In this document: one piece after another, positions 1 to 10,140 of the stretch
Numbering within the stretch: the stretch's first letter is position 1
How the letters are laid out: the number at the start of each line of letters is the position of its first letter
Origin: Mycolicibacterium thermoresistibile
GTDB taxonomy: Bacteria > Actinomycetota > Actinomycetes > Mycobacteriales > Mycobacteriaceae
Direction: 5' to 3'
DNA: 64,000 nt
NCBI RefSeq assembly: GCF_900187065.1
Contig: NZ_LT906483.1
Location: 558,001-622,000, forward strand
Notes under the pieces: generated by a model
What the model was told of the DNA's origin: nothing
Seen by the model: the letters and a program-made list of their open reading frames with translations, nothing else
The model's database searches: none
Made by a program: the position numbers and the translations under genes

Positions 1-1526
<1,526 letters not shown>

Positions 1527-1603
1527 CCGTCGGCTCGCGCCGACCGCTTCACGTTAGCCCATCATCTGCGGCTGTAAACCCCGGGCCGAAAGTCCGGGCC
1601 GGG

Positions 1604-3166
1604 TCAGAACGGGGGCGGTCGGCTGCGTTCGGCGACGTGGCCGGCGTTGAGTGCCCGCTCCGTGGCCGTGCGACGGGCGCGGTCCTGGATGCGGGTGCGT
1701 TGTCGAAGGGGCATCCTCAGCGTGCGGAGGTCGGTCGGGGCCGGCTCCGGGGCCGGGGTTGCCGGGTAGGCCGGGGTGGTGAACAGGGATGCGGGGTGGT
1801 ACAGCCGGCTGCCCGGATAGGTGGTGTAGGTGGCGCCGGTGGGGGAGGTCCACACGATGGTGCCGTCCGGGGACTGCACATCCGACCAGCCGCCCGGTCC
1901 CGCGTAGAAGGTCTTGAGCAGGTGGTGTTTTCGGCACATGCAGCGAAGGCCGCTCGGGTGGGTCGGGCCGGCCGGCCATGCGATCGCATGGTCGATGTCA
2001 CAGCGGTCGGCCGGGCAGTCGCAGCCGGGGAAGCGGCAGGTCAGATCGCGCATCCGGACGAATTCCCGAAGTGCCGTGGACGGCCGGTAGCCGGTTTCCG
2101 GTGCGGAGTCGCAGAAGTCGCGCATCGTCCGCACGGTCGCGCCGCCGGCGATCAGTTCGGCGAGCAGGGGTGCGGGAATGGCGCCGCCACCGAGGAGCAG
2201 AGCCGGTGACGGGCGCGAGGCGGGACCTTGCGTCGGTTCGGGTTCGGGGTCCGGGGTCAACGCCTCGGCCAGCGAGGTGCGGGGGGTGATCGGGCGGCTG
2301 GGCTCGCTGCCGGAGAGGTGAGGGTCCGGACGGCACTCCAGAGCGGCATCGAGAGCGGCATCGTCTGCCAGCACATGGACGACCACGCTGGTCGCGCGGG
2401 CGTCGGGATTCGCGCCGGCGGGGCAGTCGGGGGACCCGCACCGGCAGGTCAGCCGATCGGCGCCGGCGCCCAGCGCGCCGAGGGCATCGGCGCGGCGTTG
2501 GGAGATGGTGCGCGGATCGTCGTCGCAGACACCGTGGGCCATCTCCATCAACCGCCGGTCCAGCAGGATGGCATCGGTGGCCAGCAGCTGTCCCGACACC
2601 GAGGTGGTTCCGCTCGGGTCGTCGGGTGCGCCGATGTCGAGGTGGCGGGCCCGGGCGGCGGTGCGGGTCCGGCGCAGCGCGCCGGGATCGTGACGATCCA
2701 CCACCGTGTCGATGGCCTGGTCGAGTTTGTGGTTCGACAGTGGTCCGAACCGAGAGGCGGTGCCGGCCAGCTCGCCGTCGATGAGACGCAATGCCTCCCG
2801 GTCCTGGACCAGCGCCGTCCGTGAGCTGATCGCCGCGGCGGTGCGGTAACCGATGACCCCGTCGCAGAACAGCCGCATCACCGTGGGCAGCCGGTGCACC
2901 AGGGACTGGGCCAGCTGCATCTGCCCGGAGGCCCGGCCGTGGCTGATGCCCAGCGCGGCGGCGATCTCGGCGGCCGCGCCGTCCCAGTCGTCACACGCCC
3001 AGTCGGCGTGTTCGCCCCGCGCACAGCGTCGCCGGACCAGCTCGGCGATCCAGGCCAGCCGGCGGGCAGTGGCGGCGGCCTCGTCACGACCCCAGCCGGC
3101 GACCGCCGCCACGACCTCGGCGTCGGTGGCGGTGCGGATCGCCCCCAGATCCGGACTCTCGAACAT
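1604..3166 (-). CDS. 13E12-family DUF222 protein with C-terminal HNH nuclease motif
   Basis: The 520-residue product has an alanine-rich DUF222 helical region over the first two thirds. A proline-rich linker and a Cys-containing HNH module follow near the C-terminus (RFPGCDCPADRCDIDHA, then CRKHHL), and the protein ends in PPPF. DUF222/HNH proteins make up the mycobacterial 13E12 repeat family, presumed nucleases often found near mobile DNA; the substrate is unknown. ATG at 3166 (Met-Phe-Glu) is preferred because the paralogue at 29838-31664 starts the same way. A GTG at 3196 would add ten residues. A SOS-box-like palindrome lies over the start codon. No partner gene is evident; the gene sits between thiC and an anchored hypothetical protein. 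Confidence 0.88.
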   Translation of the reverse strand: MFESPDLGAIRTATDAEVVAAVAGWGRDEAAATARRLAWIAELVRRRCARGEHADWACDDWDGAAAEIAAALGISHGRASGQMQLAQSLVHRLPTVMRLFCDGVIGYRTAAAISSRTALVQDREALRLIDGELAGTASRFGPLSNHKLDQAIDTVVDRHDPGALRRTRTAARARHLDIGAPDDPSGTTSVSGQLLATDAILLDRRLMEMAHGVCDDDPRTISQRRADALGALGAGADRLTCRCGSPDCPAGANPDARATSVVVHVLADDAALDAALECRPDPHLSGSEPSRPITPRTSLAEALTPDPEPEPTQGPASRPSPALLLGGGAIPAPLLAELIAGGATVRTMRDFCDSAPETGYRPSTALREFVRMRDLTCRFPGCDCPADRCDIDHAIAWPAGPTHPSGLRCMCRKHHLLKTFYAGPGGWSDVQSPDGTIVWTSPTGATYTTYPGSRLYHPASLFTTPAYPATPAPEPAPTDLRTLRMPLRQRTRIQDRARRTATERALNAGHVAERSRPPPF

Positions 3167-3174
3167 ACGTGCGA
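3159..3174 (-). promoter_or_regulatory. SOS-box-like LexA operator over the 13E12 start codon
   Basis: On the minus strand the sequence is TCGCACGTATGTTCGA, against the mycobacterial SOS consensus TCGAAC-N4-GTTCGA, with one mismatch in the left half. The ATG of the downstream gene lies inside the box, exactly where it lies in the second 13E12 gene at 31657-31672. LexA control is inferred from the motif. Confidence 0.65.
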
Positions 3175-3257
3175 GTCTGGCACGGGGGTCTGACACGATC
3201 GGGTCGAGCGGTCGGGTGAGATGCCACCGGTCAACCGGGGGGACGAGCGGAGCCGGT

Positions 3258-3803
3258 TCAGTTACCGGAGCACCTGGTCACCAGTGCCGCCGTCAGCTCT
3301 TCGGCGGTGTTCATCCGTTCCATCTGCTCCGGATCGGACGTGGCGACCCCGGCTGTCGCGGTGGCTCCGATCTCCATCAGGGTGGTCGCCAACTCGGACG
3401 CGTCCTCGGCCAGGTCGTCCGGGGCGGCGGGGTCGATCTGGGTCATCAGGTACTGACCACCGACCGAAAGGGCGAGCCGGGCGTTCGCCATGACGGCCAT
3501 CCCGCCGACCACGTCATCCGGTCCGCCGGGAGCGGTGGCGTTCACATTCATCGACACCCCGCGGCGAACCGTGTCGACCGCGGCACACAATCGCTCCTCG
3601 GCTGCAGCCCGGTCCTCATCGCCGAACGACGGCGACGATCCGCGATCGGGTTTCACAGCGGCCCAGCCGGCGACGGCCAGGGCCACCAACGACACCATCA
3701 AGGCGATCATCGGAATCACCTGGGAATTCCGGTTTGCCTCCGGCTTCGGAGCGGCCGGTTGATCCACGTCGCGATCGGTGTCGTGTGCGGCGGTGTCTGA
3801 CAT
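3258..3803 (-). CDS. Hypothetical single-pass membrane-anchored protein
   Basis: No family is recognised. The 181-residue product has a charged N-terminus of about 30 residues. One hydrophobic segment follows (IPMIALMVSLVALAVAGWA, roughly residues 31-49). An acidic, alanine-rich exported domain of about 130 residues completes it, with a single Cys near the start of that domain and one near the C-terminus that could pair. The start is ATG at 3803, preceded by GAGGA at a normal spacing; the alternative one codon upstream is a TTG. The domain layout resembles the small anchored exported proteins common in mycobacteria, but no function can be assigned. The flanking genes (13E12 and PGRS-like) give no functional clue. 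Confidence 0.75.
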   Translation of the reverse strand: MSDTAAHDTDRDVDQPAAPKPEANRNSQVIPMIALMVSLVALAVAGWAAVKPDRGSSPSFGDEDRAAAEERLCAAVDTVRRGVSMNVNATAPGGPDDVVGGMAVMANARLALSVGGQYLMTQIDPAAPDDLAEDASELATTLMEIGATATAGVATSDPEQMERMNTAEELTAALVTRCSGN

Positions 3804-3963
3804 CAAAAGTCCTCACATTCAAGCTGATACGAGTGCATTCAGGTGCCGGGGCGGTGGTGTGGCCGTCGAGCCTGGCCCGGATGGTGGCGGCCGCACCGTG
3901 TGCGGTGACGGCCGCCACCACCGGATCTCACCGGCCCCAGGGGCTCGACGGAAGGCCTAGCGG

Positions 3964-5625
3964 TCAGTCGCTGGAACCGCTCGGACCGTTGGCGCTGGCG
4001 CCTTTGCTGCCGTCGTTGCCCTTCTTGCCGAGGGCGCCGCCGCGGCCGCCGATGCCCTTCGCGCCACCGGTCCCGGTGCCGCCGACGCCCTGGGCGATGC
4101 CGGCCCCACCGTTACCACCGGCGCCGCCGTTGTTGGTGATCAGGCCTCGGCCGCCCCGGCCACCGTTGCCGCCTTCTGCCTTGCCGTCAACGGCTTCCGG
4201 AATCGGATTGCCGGGGATCGGCTTGCTCCTGTCCCACGGCTTCGACCACGCCGAGCCGCCGTTTCCGCCGGCTCCGGCGTTGCCCGCCTTGACCGAGGAG
4301 CCACCGGCCCCGCCGTCACCGCCGCGCGCGGTGCGTCCGTCGGTGTTCGCCTCGGCCGCGCCGCCGTTGCCGCCGTTGCCGCCCGGCCCCCACAGTGAGG
4401 TGCCGCCGGAGCCGCCGTTTCCGCCGATGGCGTCGCCGACGTCGCCGCGGTTGTTGTTCTCGTACGGACTCACCGAAAGCCCTGTGCCGCCGTTGCCTCC
4501 GTTGCCGCCCGGGCCGATGAGCACAAACCGGCCGGCGTCACCACCGTTACCTGCGATGGCGTTACCCAGCGAGTTGGCGACGGCGCTCCCGCCGTTGCCG
4601 CCGCTACCCGGTCCGGCACCGTGGCCGCCGTGGCCGCCGTAGGCGCTGGAGCTGACCGCGTCATCGTCCGGTCCCGGTACGCCGTCGGTGATGCCGACCC
4701 AGTGGTTGGCGATTGCCAGGCCGCCGTTCCCGCCATTGCCTCCGGTGAACAATCCACCGGGTTCACTGGCGGCACCACTCGGCAGCAGGAGGCTGAGCAG
4801 GCCGCCCGGTCTCAGGACGCCGCCCAGGCCACCGTTGCCTCCGTTGCCACCACGTGCATCGAGGTAGGAGGTGGTGCTCCAACCCCCGTTGCCGCCGTTG
4901 CCGCCGAGGCCGAACAACAGGCCGCCACGCCCACCGTTGCCTCCGTTGCCGCCGGCGACGCTCTTATCTGCGGCCACGGTGGCGGTCACGGGGTCTGCGC
5001 CGTTCTTGCCGCCGACGTTGCCGCCGTTACCCCCGTCACCGCCGTTGCCGAACAGGAAACCGCCCCGGCCCCCGTCCGCACCGTCAGACGCCTCGAAATA
5101 CATCTGGATGGTGCTGCCCGGGTTGTCCGGATCGGGAACGGTGTACAGGCCGGCGTCCAGGCCGTTGCCGCCCTTGCCGCCGTTGCCCCACAACAGGCCA
5201 CCGTTCCCGCCGCGGGTCGCCTCGTGGAAGACGCCGTTCTCATCGATGTAGGCATCGGTGCCGTTGAGTCCGTCACCGATGAGCAGTCCGCCCGGGCCGA
5301 TGAGGCCCAGGAATGCGCCGCCGGGGTTCCAGTCCGGGCCGAACGAAGCCATCCCGAGTGCGCTGGCCGAGAAGGCAGACCGATCGTGGGACGCGCCCCC
5401 GAGCCCGCCGACAGAATCACCGGCTTCACACATCAGCGGCAAGGTGCTGTCGCAGGCAACCAGTGAATACTCGTACTCCACCGTTCGGGGCGCGCTGCCC
5501 GCCGCTTCCAGGGCGGAGACGCCACCGGGGCCCGCCAACAGCATGGCGGCACCGCCGACGAATGCCGCTCCGCTGGTGATGAACGGCATCACGGGCTGAC
5601 GCCGCCCACATCTGTTTTCAGCCAA
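3964..5625 (-). CDS. PGRS-like glycine-rich repeat protein lacking a PE domain
   Basis: The product is about 553 residues. A hydrophobic, alanine/glycine-rich N-terminal segment (TSGAAFVGGAAMLLAGPGG) looks like a signal or anchor. A short unique region with two Cys follows, then roughly 400 residues dominated by GGNGG/GGxGG repeats typical of the mycobacterial PGRS domain, ending in a Ser/Gly tail. No PE domain (about 110 residues in classical PE_PGRS proteins) is present. Start: TTG at 5625 with AGAGGAT (5631-5637) 5 nt upstream; an ATG lies further in at the Met of PVMPFITSG. By family knowledge PGRS regions are surface-associated and some bind calcium. The function here is unknown, and repeat-number variation is likely. 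Confidence 0.8.
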   Translation of the reverse strand: MAENRCGRRQPVMPFITSGAAFVGGAAMLLAGPGGVSALEAAGSAPRTVEYEYSLVACDSTLPLMCEAGDSVGGLGGASHDRSAFSASALGMASFGPDWNPGGAFLGLIGPGGLLIGDGLNGTDAYIDENGVFHEATRGGNGGLLWGNGGKGGNGLDAGLYTVPDPDNPGSTIQMYFEASDGADGGRGGFLFGNGGDGGNGGNVGGKNGADPVTATVAADKSVAGGNGGNGGRGGLLFGLGGNGGNGGWSTTSYLDARGGNGGNGGLGGVLRPGGLLSLLLPSGAASEPGGLFTGGNGGNGGLAIANHWVGITDGVPGPDDDAVSSSAYGGHGGHGAGPGSGGNGGSAVANSLGNAIAGNGGDAGRFVLIGPGGNGGNGGTGLSVSPYENNNRGDVGDAIGGNGGSGGTSLWGPGGNGGNGGAAEANTDGRTARGGDGGAGGSSVKAGNAGAGGNGGSAWSKPWDRSKPIPGNPIPEAVDGKAEGGNGGRGGRGLITNNGGAGGNGGAGIAQGVGGTGTGGAKGIGGRGGALGKKGNDGSKGASANGPSGSSD

Positions 5626-5649
5626 TTCACATCCTCTCGTTCGCTCCAC

Positions 5650-6132
5650 TCCGCTGGAGACGTTCCAGCAGCCCGGAAGATAGCAAAGATGTCAGCCATT
5701 CAAGATCGGATTTGAGAAATTTGCGAAGACGTTGATCAACTGCCTAGATCATCTAGTGCCGGTAACCCGGAGAAGTTGGGCGGCCCGTGGCTCCGGCGTG
5801 CTGCTGGATTCTGAGATGGCAGCACGACCACCGATTGACCGGGAAAAGCAACGTGATGTTTTGGATCGCAATGAATCCGAGGTGGGGGATGACAGGCCGC
5901 TGACGCGCCACCAGCTGGTGTGATAACACGTTTCAGAATGCTGTCTCGACGTCGCCGTGCAATCAGGAGGCACTGGCTGACAGCGGCAATATTGGCAAAC
6001 TCGGTAGCCGGGGCGATGCCGCGGGTGGATCCGGGCGGCGCAGAGAAGATGGGGATGGATTGGGGGTGAATCTGGGATTTTCCTGAGAAAAAGGGGCGCC
6101 GCGTGAGCGCGCGCAATCCCGGATCGGTCCGG
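5650..6132. other. Intergenic region without a supported gene
   Basis: These 483 bases hold no open frame with protein-like composition, and the local base composition is less GC-rich than its neighbours. A perfect 13-nt palindrome, CTAGATCATCTAG, lies at 5744-5756. An 8-bp inverted repeat (5797-5804 with 5819-5826) follows. AAATTTGCGAAG at 5717-5728 resembles half of the RamB-type motif described for aceA. All three lie upstream of the PGRS-like gene (start 5625) and may be regulatory. Confidence 0.5.
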
Positions 6133-6945
6133 CTAGTCGAGCTGCACGAGCACCGGCGCGTGGTCGCTCGGCGGCCCCACCTTGCCCTTGCTGCGCCGTT
6201 CGTCGCGCACGATCTCGGCGTGCGTGACGCGGGCCGCCAGCGCCGGTGAACCGAGGATGAAGTCGATCCGCATCCCCCGGTTCTTCGGGAACCGCAATTG
6301 GGTGTAGTCCCAGTAGGTGTACACCCCCGGCCCGGGCGTGAAAGGCCTCACCACATCGATGTACCCGGCGTCGACGACGGCCCGGAACGCCGCCCGTTCC
6401 GGCTCGGTGACATGGGTGCTGTCGCGGTAGGACTCGATGTCCCAGACGTCCTCGTCGGTCGGCGCGATGTTCCAGTCACCGGTCAGGGCGATCTGCGCCG
6501 CCGGATCCGCGGCCAGCCATTTGCTCGCGGTATCCCGCAGCGCGCCAAGCCATTCCAGCTTGTAGTGGTAGTGCGGCGATCCCACGGTCCGGCCGTTGGG
6601 CACATACAGGCTCCACACCCGCACCCCGTTGCAGGTCGCCCCCAGCGCCCGTGCCTCCGCGGCGGCCTCCGCATCGGGCGAGTCACTCCAGGTCGGCTGA
6701 CCGTCGAAACCGACCTCGACGTCCTCGATGCCGACCCGGGACGCGATCGCCACCCCGTTCCACTGGTTGAACCCGCAGTGCACCACCTCGTAACCCAGCG
6801 CGGCGAACGGCATGGTGGGGAACTGATCGTCGGCGCACTTGGTCTCCTGCATGGCCAGCACATCGATGTCGGCCCGCTGCAACCAGTCGGTGACCCGTTC
6901 CACGCGGGCCCGGATGGAGTTGACGTTCCAGGTGGCCAGCCGCAT
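6133..6945 (-). CDS. xthA: Exodeoxyribonuclease III (AP endonuclease, ExoIII family)
   Basis: The product hydrolyses DNA 5' to abasic sites and removes 3' blocking groups in base-excision repair. It is 270 residues, full length for the family. Catalytic landmarks are ATWNVNSIR at the N-terminus, QETK (Glu 34), YVPNG, GDWN (about 156-159) and the terminal SDHAP. ATG at 6945 is chosen because MRLATWN is the classical N-terminus; a GTG at 6951 would add two codons. A TAGGGT hexamer 6 nt upstream suggests a leaderless transcript even though the GNAT gene ends only 9 nt away. Synteny matches Rv0427c. Confidence 0.96.
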   Translation of the reverse strand: MRLATWNVNSIRARVERVTDWLQRADIDVLAMQETKCADDQFPTMPFAALGYEVVHCGFNQWNGVAIASRVGIEDVEVGFDGQPTWSDSPDAEAAAEARALGATCNGVRVWSLYVPNGRTVGSPHYHYKLEWLGALRDTASKWLAADPAAQIALTGDWNIAPTDEDVWDIESYRDSTHVTEPERAAFRAVVDAGYIDVVRPFTPGPGVYTYWDYTQLRFPKNRGMRIDFILGSPALAARVTHAEIVRDERRSKGKVGPPSDHAPVLVQLD

Positions 6946-6951
6946 GGCCAC

Positions 6952-6957
6952 ACCCTA
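6952..6957 (-). promoter_or_regulatory. Putative -10 for leaderless xthA
   Basis: TAGGGT on the minus strand is followed by 6 nt and the xthA ATG. The TAG of this hexamer is also the stop codon of the upstream GNAT gene. Confidence 0.4.
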
Positions 6958-7872
6958 CGTTCGCAGCGAGCGGGCATCGAGATGGCGCACCCGGTGCTGC
7001 TCGGTGCAGCCCAGCGAGCCGAACAGTGCGAGGGCGGCCGCGTCACCGCTGCTCACCTCGGCATACGCCGCCGTCGCCCCCTGCTGCGCGCCCCAGCTCA
7101 ACAGCGCCGTGCAGAGCCGGCGGGCCTGACCGCGGCGCCGCTGCGAGGGCTCCACCGCCACCGCCGAGACGCCGACCCGGCGACTGCCGTCCGGGGCGGT
7201 CGTCACGGCGGCGCGCGCGGCGCCCACCCCGGGCAGCACCGCGAACCGCACCTGCCCGTCGACCGCCGCTGTCCACACCCGGACCGGGATGTCCCGACCG
7301 GACATCCGCAGCCATTCGGCGTCCGGCCGCGGCAGCAACCGCACATCGGGATCCGGCGCGGCGGTGCGGGGTGTCCCGACGAGCATCACCGACTCGTGGA
7401 CGGCCGGCGCGGCATCCAGAATCCGCAGCAGCCGGCTCGGCACCGCCAGCAGCGGCGGCAGACCGCGATCGGCGTACCACCGCACGATCTCGGGCAGCGA
7501 TCCGAGATCGGCGTCCATGCCGAGTGGCACAGCGGAATCGGCCCGGAGGGTGTGGCCCCCGGCCGCGCGCAGCAGCCAGCCGCCCAACCAGTGCTGCTCG
7601 AGTCCCGGCCAGGCCAGGGCCGCGGCGTGCTCGGTGGCCCGGATCTGCGCGGTGCGCACCGGAGCGGCGGTCAACGCCCGGGCCACCACCACGTCCTCCG
7701 GCCGGATCTGGACCACCGCACCGGTTTTGGTGCGGACGCGGATCTGCGGCTCGGTGGCCAGCAGGTGGCCGACGACATCGCTCAGCGGTGGCTGCGACCC
7801 GGCGGGCAGCCGGTAGCGCAGGCTCACCCGGGTGCCCGGGGCGGGAAGGTCGGCCATCGGTCGGCGGTTCAC
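6955..7872 (-). CDS. GNAT-family N-acetyltransferase (Rv0428c-like)
   Basis: The 305-residue product has two parts. The N-terminal half carries a small beta-rich region (RVSLRYRLPAGS..., with a RTKTGAVVQI strand). The C-terminal half is a GNAT acetyltransferase fold whose acetyl-CoA-binding segment reads VGVSAVAVEPSQRRRGQARRL, the Arg/Gln-x-x-Gly-x-Ala pattern of the family. The acceptor substrate is not evident. Start: GTG at 7872 gives the full length; ATG at 7857 (MADLPAPG) is an equally possible start and no good ribosome-binding site separates them. It lies between def and xthA on the same strand, as in M. tuberculosis, and is probably co-transcribed with def. Confidence 0.88.
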   Translation of the reverse strand: MNRRPMADLPAPGTRVSLRYRLPAGSQPPLSDVVGHLLATEPQIRVRTKTGAVVQIRPEDVVVARALTAAPVRTAQIRATEHAAALAWPGLEQHWLGGWLLRAAGGHTLRADSAVPLGMDADLGSLPEIVRWYADRGLPPLLAVPSRLLRILDAAPAVHESVMLVGTPRTAAPDPDVRLLPRPDAEWLRMSGRDIPVRVWTAAVDGQVRFAVLPGVGAARAAVTTAPDGSRRVGVSAVAVEPSQRRRGQARRLCTALLSWGAQQGATAAYAEVSSGDAAALALFGSLGCTEQHRVRHLDARSLRT

Positions 7873-7897
7873 GAGCGGGCCGGCGAATGCGGGTGCA

Positions 7898-8491
7898 CTA
7901 GTGCCCGAACGGATCGGGCACCTCGCCGGGCATCCAGGACAGGCCGGGCACCCCCCAGCCGCGTGCCTTCACCATCCGCTTGGCGGCCCGGGCGTAGCGG
8001 CCCACCAGGCGGTCCAGGTACAGGTAGCCGTCGAGGTGGCCGACCTCGTGCTGGAGCATCCGGGCGAACAGGTCGGTGCCCTCCAGCGTGATCGGATTCC
8101 CCTCCGCGTCCAGACCGGTCACCCGGGCCCAGTCGGCACGTCCGGTGGGGAACTGCTCACCGGGGACCGAAAGGCAGCCCTCCTCGTCGGTGTCGGGGTC
8201 GGGCATGGTCTCGGGAATCTCCGAGGTCTCCAGCACCGGGTTGATGACGACCCCGCGGCGCCGGGTGCTGCGCCCCCGGGTTTCGGCGCAGTCGTAGACG
8301 AAGACCCGCAGCGACACCCCGATCTGGTTCGCCGCCAGCCCGACACCGTTCGCGGCGTCCATGGTGTCGAACATGTCGGTGATCAGATCGGGCAGATCGT
8401 CGGGTAGCGAACCGTCGTCACCGACGGGTACCGGACTGGTGGGGCTGTGCAGGACCGGATCTCCCACGATCCGGATTGGGCGGACGGCCAT
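7898..8491 (-). CDS. def: Peptide deformylase
   Basis: Peptide deformylase removes the formyl group from the initiator methionine of nascent proteins using a metal ion, Fe(II) in most bacteria. All three family motifs are present in the 197-residue product: GVGLAANQ (49-56), EGCLS (104-108, metal-binding Cys) and HEVGH (148-152, metal-binding His residues and catalytic Glu). Length is normal for mycobacterial Def. The start is ATG at 8491. A TAGTCT hexamer 6 nt upstream and the lack of a Shine-Dalgarno sequence suggest a leaderless message. The gene is divergent from the DUF3263 gene. Synteny matches Rv0429c. Confidence 0.97.
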   Translation of the reverse strand: MAVRPIRIVGDPVLHSPTSPVPVGDDGSLPDDLPDLITDMFDTMDAANGVGLAANQIGVSLRVFVYDCAETRGRSTRRRGVVINPVLETSEIPETMPDPDTDEEGCLSVPGEQFPTGRADWARVTGLDAEGNPITLEGTDLFARMLQHEVGHLDGYLYLDRLVGRYARAAKRMVKARGWGVPGLSWMPGEVPDPFGH

Positions 8492-8497
8492 GGGAAA

Positions 8498-8503
8498 AGA
8501 CTA
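8498..8503 (-). promoter_or_regulatory. Putative -10 for leaderless def
   Basis: TAGTCT on the minus strand is followed by exactly 6 nt and the def ATG. No ribosome-binding site is visible. Confidence 0.45.
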
Positions 8504-8626
8504 AGCGGCGCCCTCAAGTGACCGGACTCGCGGGCACGGCTGACGCCCCCGGCGCGCAACCCGTGGTTGAATGAACCGCGAACCACAAAGCTGTAATTCG
8601 ATTTGTCGGAAGGGTCCACTAGCGAT

Positions 8627-8935
8627 ATGGACGGCGCCATCGCGCGGACTGAGCAATCCGGAGACGACTCTGAGCTCACCGATGGGTTGACCCGGCGCGA
8701 GCACGAGATCCTCGCGTTCGAGCGGCAGTGGTGGAAATACGCCGGCTCGAAGGAAGAGGCGATCAAAGAGCTGTTCTCGATGTCGGCCACCCGCTACTAC
8801 CAGGTGCTCAACGCGCTGGTCGACCGGCCGGAGGCGCTCGCGGCCGACCCGATGCTGGTGAAGCGGCTCCGGCGGCTCCGGGCCAGCCGACAGAAGGCCC
8901 GCGCGGCGCGGCGACTGGGATTCGAGGTCACCTGA
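8627..8935 (+). CDS. DUF3263 protein (Rv0430-like, helix-turn-helix-like)
   Basis: This small 102-residue protein has an acidic N-terminus. A DUF3263 core follows (LTRREHEILAFERQWWKYAG, then KEEAIKELF and TRYYQVLNAL), which reads like a sigma-region-4 or helix-turn-helix bundle, and the C-terminus is very basic (RQKARAARR). DNA binding is a reasonable inference but is not established. ATG at 8627 is chosen over a TTG at 8603 because it gives the same length I recall for Rv0430. It lies just upstream of the virR-like gene, with 49 nt between them, an order conserved in mycobacteria. Confidence 0.9.
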   Translation: MDGAIARTEQSGDDSELTDGLTRREHEILAFERQWWKYAGSKEEAIKELFSMSATRYYQVLNALVDRPEALAADPMLVKRLRRLRASRQKARAARRLGFEVT

Positions 8936-8971
8936 TCCGCCGCGTCGTTCCTGACCGGGCTCGTCGGTCGA

Positions 8972-8977
8972 TACAGT
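8972..8977 (+). promoter_or_regulatory. Putative -10 for leaderless virR-like gene
   Basis: TACAGT, then 7 nt, then the ATG at 8985. No Shine-Dalgarno sequence precedes the start. Confidence 0.4.
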
Positions 8978-8984
8978 GGGCGGA

Positions 8985-9446
8985 ATGAACCAGCGAGAGT
9001 CCTCCGGGATACCCCTGCGCGCCATCGTGATGGTGTTGTTGTTCCTGGGGGTGGTCTTCCTGCTGGTGGCGTTCCAGGCGATGGGGTCCGAGAACGACTC
9101 CGACGGCGCCGACGCGCCGGTCGCCGGCAACCTCACCACCACAACCACGACCACGTCGCCGGAGGCCGAGCCGGGCCGTCCGGAAGTGCGGGTGTACAAC
9201 CTGTCCGATGTCACCGGGGCCGCCGCGTCGACGGCCGACCGGCTCCGGGAGGCCGAGTGGGACGTGGCCGATGTCGGTGACATGGAACTCGAGGGTGTGG
9301 AGGTCACCACGGTGTTCTTCGGCGACGCCCCAGGCGAGGAGGAGGCAGCCAATGAAGTGGGTCAACTGCTCGACGCTCCCGTCCAGCCCCGCACTCCGGA
9401 GCTGGCGGAGCAACCGCCCGGCATCATCGTCGCGGTCACAGGTTAG
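8985..9446 (+). CDS. virR: VirR-like LytR C-terminal domain protein
   Basis: The 153-residue product has one membrane span ([18 protein letters not shown], about residues 12-29). A Thr-rich linker (TTTTTTTS) follows, then a LytR_C domain from about residue 60 ([21 protein letters not shown]). Its position between the DUF3263 gene and sodC matches Rv0431, known as VirR, which affects extracellular vesicle release and cell-wall integrity in M. tuberculosis. LytR_C domains are presumed to contact cell-wall glycans outside the membrane. ATG at 8985 is preferred to the GTG at 8976. The gene ends in a TAG that overlaps the putative sodC promoter. Confidence 0.88.
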   Translation: MNQRESSGIPLRAIVMVLLFLGVVFLLVAFQAMGSENDSDGADAPVAGNLTTTTTTTSPEAEPGRPEVRVYNLSDVTGAAASTADRLREAEWDVADVGDMELEGVEVTTVFFGDAPGEEEAANEVGQLLDAPVQPRTPELAEQPPGIIVAVTG

Positions 9447-9449
9447 GCT
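9444..9449 (+). promoter_or_regulatory. Putative -10 for leaderless sodC
   Basis: TAGGCT lies 7 nt before the sodC ATG. Its TAG is also the stop codon of the virR-like gene, so the promoter is embedded in the end of that gene. Confidence 0.4.
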
Positions 9450-9456
9450 GCCAACC

Positions 9457-10140
9457 ATGTTGAGACCGGTCACTGTCGCCGCAATGTTCGCCGTGCCCGC
9501 CCTCGCATTGAGCGGGTGCACGCCCAACGAGCAGGTCGCCACCGAACCGGGCACCACCCCACCGGTGTGGACCGGCTCACCTGCACCGGCCGTCCCGCCG
9601 GGTGAGGACCAGGAGGCCGGTGAGCGCCTGACCGCGCAGCTGCGCACCGCCGACGGCACCCAGGTCGGCACCGCCGACTTCGATTTCGCCGACGGCTACG
9701 CGACGGTGACGGTGCGGATCACCACGCCGGGCAAACTCGACCCCGGTTTCCACGGCATCCACATCCACTCGGTCGGCAAGTGCGAGGCCAACTCGGTGGG
9801 GCCGGACGGCGGTGCACCCGGGGACTTCCTGTCCGCCGGTGGCCACCTGCACCTCGCCGGCGACGGTGAGGGCCATCCCGCCGCCGGTGATCTGACCGCG
9901 CTGCAGGTCCGGGAGGACGGCGAGGCGCTGCTGGTCACCACCTCCGATGCGTTCACCAAGGAGGATCTGACCCGCGACGGCGGCACCGCGCTGATCATCC
10001 ACGAGAAGGCGGACAACTTCGCCAACATCCCGCCGGAGCGCTACCAGCAGGTGAACGGTGATCCGCCGCCCGATCAGATCACCCTGTCCACCGGCGACGC
10101 CGGGGATCGTGTCGTCTGCGGTGTCATCTCCGGCGGGTAG
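9457..10140 (+). CDS. sodC: Superoxide dismutase [Cu-Zn] family lipoprotein SodC
   Basis: SodC removes superoxide outside the cytoplasmic membrane. The 227-residue preprotein has a lipobox (ALALSGC, Cys 21) and a Pro/Thr-rich linker. The SOD_Cu domain carries the copper ligands HGIHIHS (His 99, 102, 104), Cys 109 of the intramolecular disulfide, the GGHLHL and HPAAGDL segments, and VVCGVI at the C-terminus. Mycobacterial SodC is known to have an altered zinc site; whether zinc is bound here cannot be read from sequence. The start is ATG at 9457. The downstream ligase gene begins inside the last codons of sodC. Matches Rv0432. Confidence 0.96.
   Translation: MLRPVTVAAMFAVPALALSGCTPNEQVATEPGTTPPVWTGSPAPAVPPGEDQEAGERLTAQLRTADGTQVGTADFDFADGYATVTVRITTPGKLDPGFHGIHIHSVGKCEANSVGPDGGAPGDFLSAGGHLHLAGDGEGHPAAGDLTALQVREDGEALLVTTSDAFTKEDLTRDGGTALIIHEKADNFANIPPERYQQVNGDPPPDQITLSTGDAGDRVVCGVISGG

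Noticed and set aside
5736..6116. 126-codon minus-strand frame between the PGRS-like gene and xthA
   Set aside because: No domain, no convincing ribosome-binding site and non-coding-like composition.
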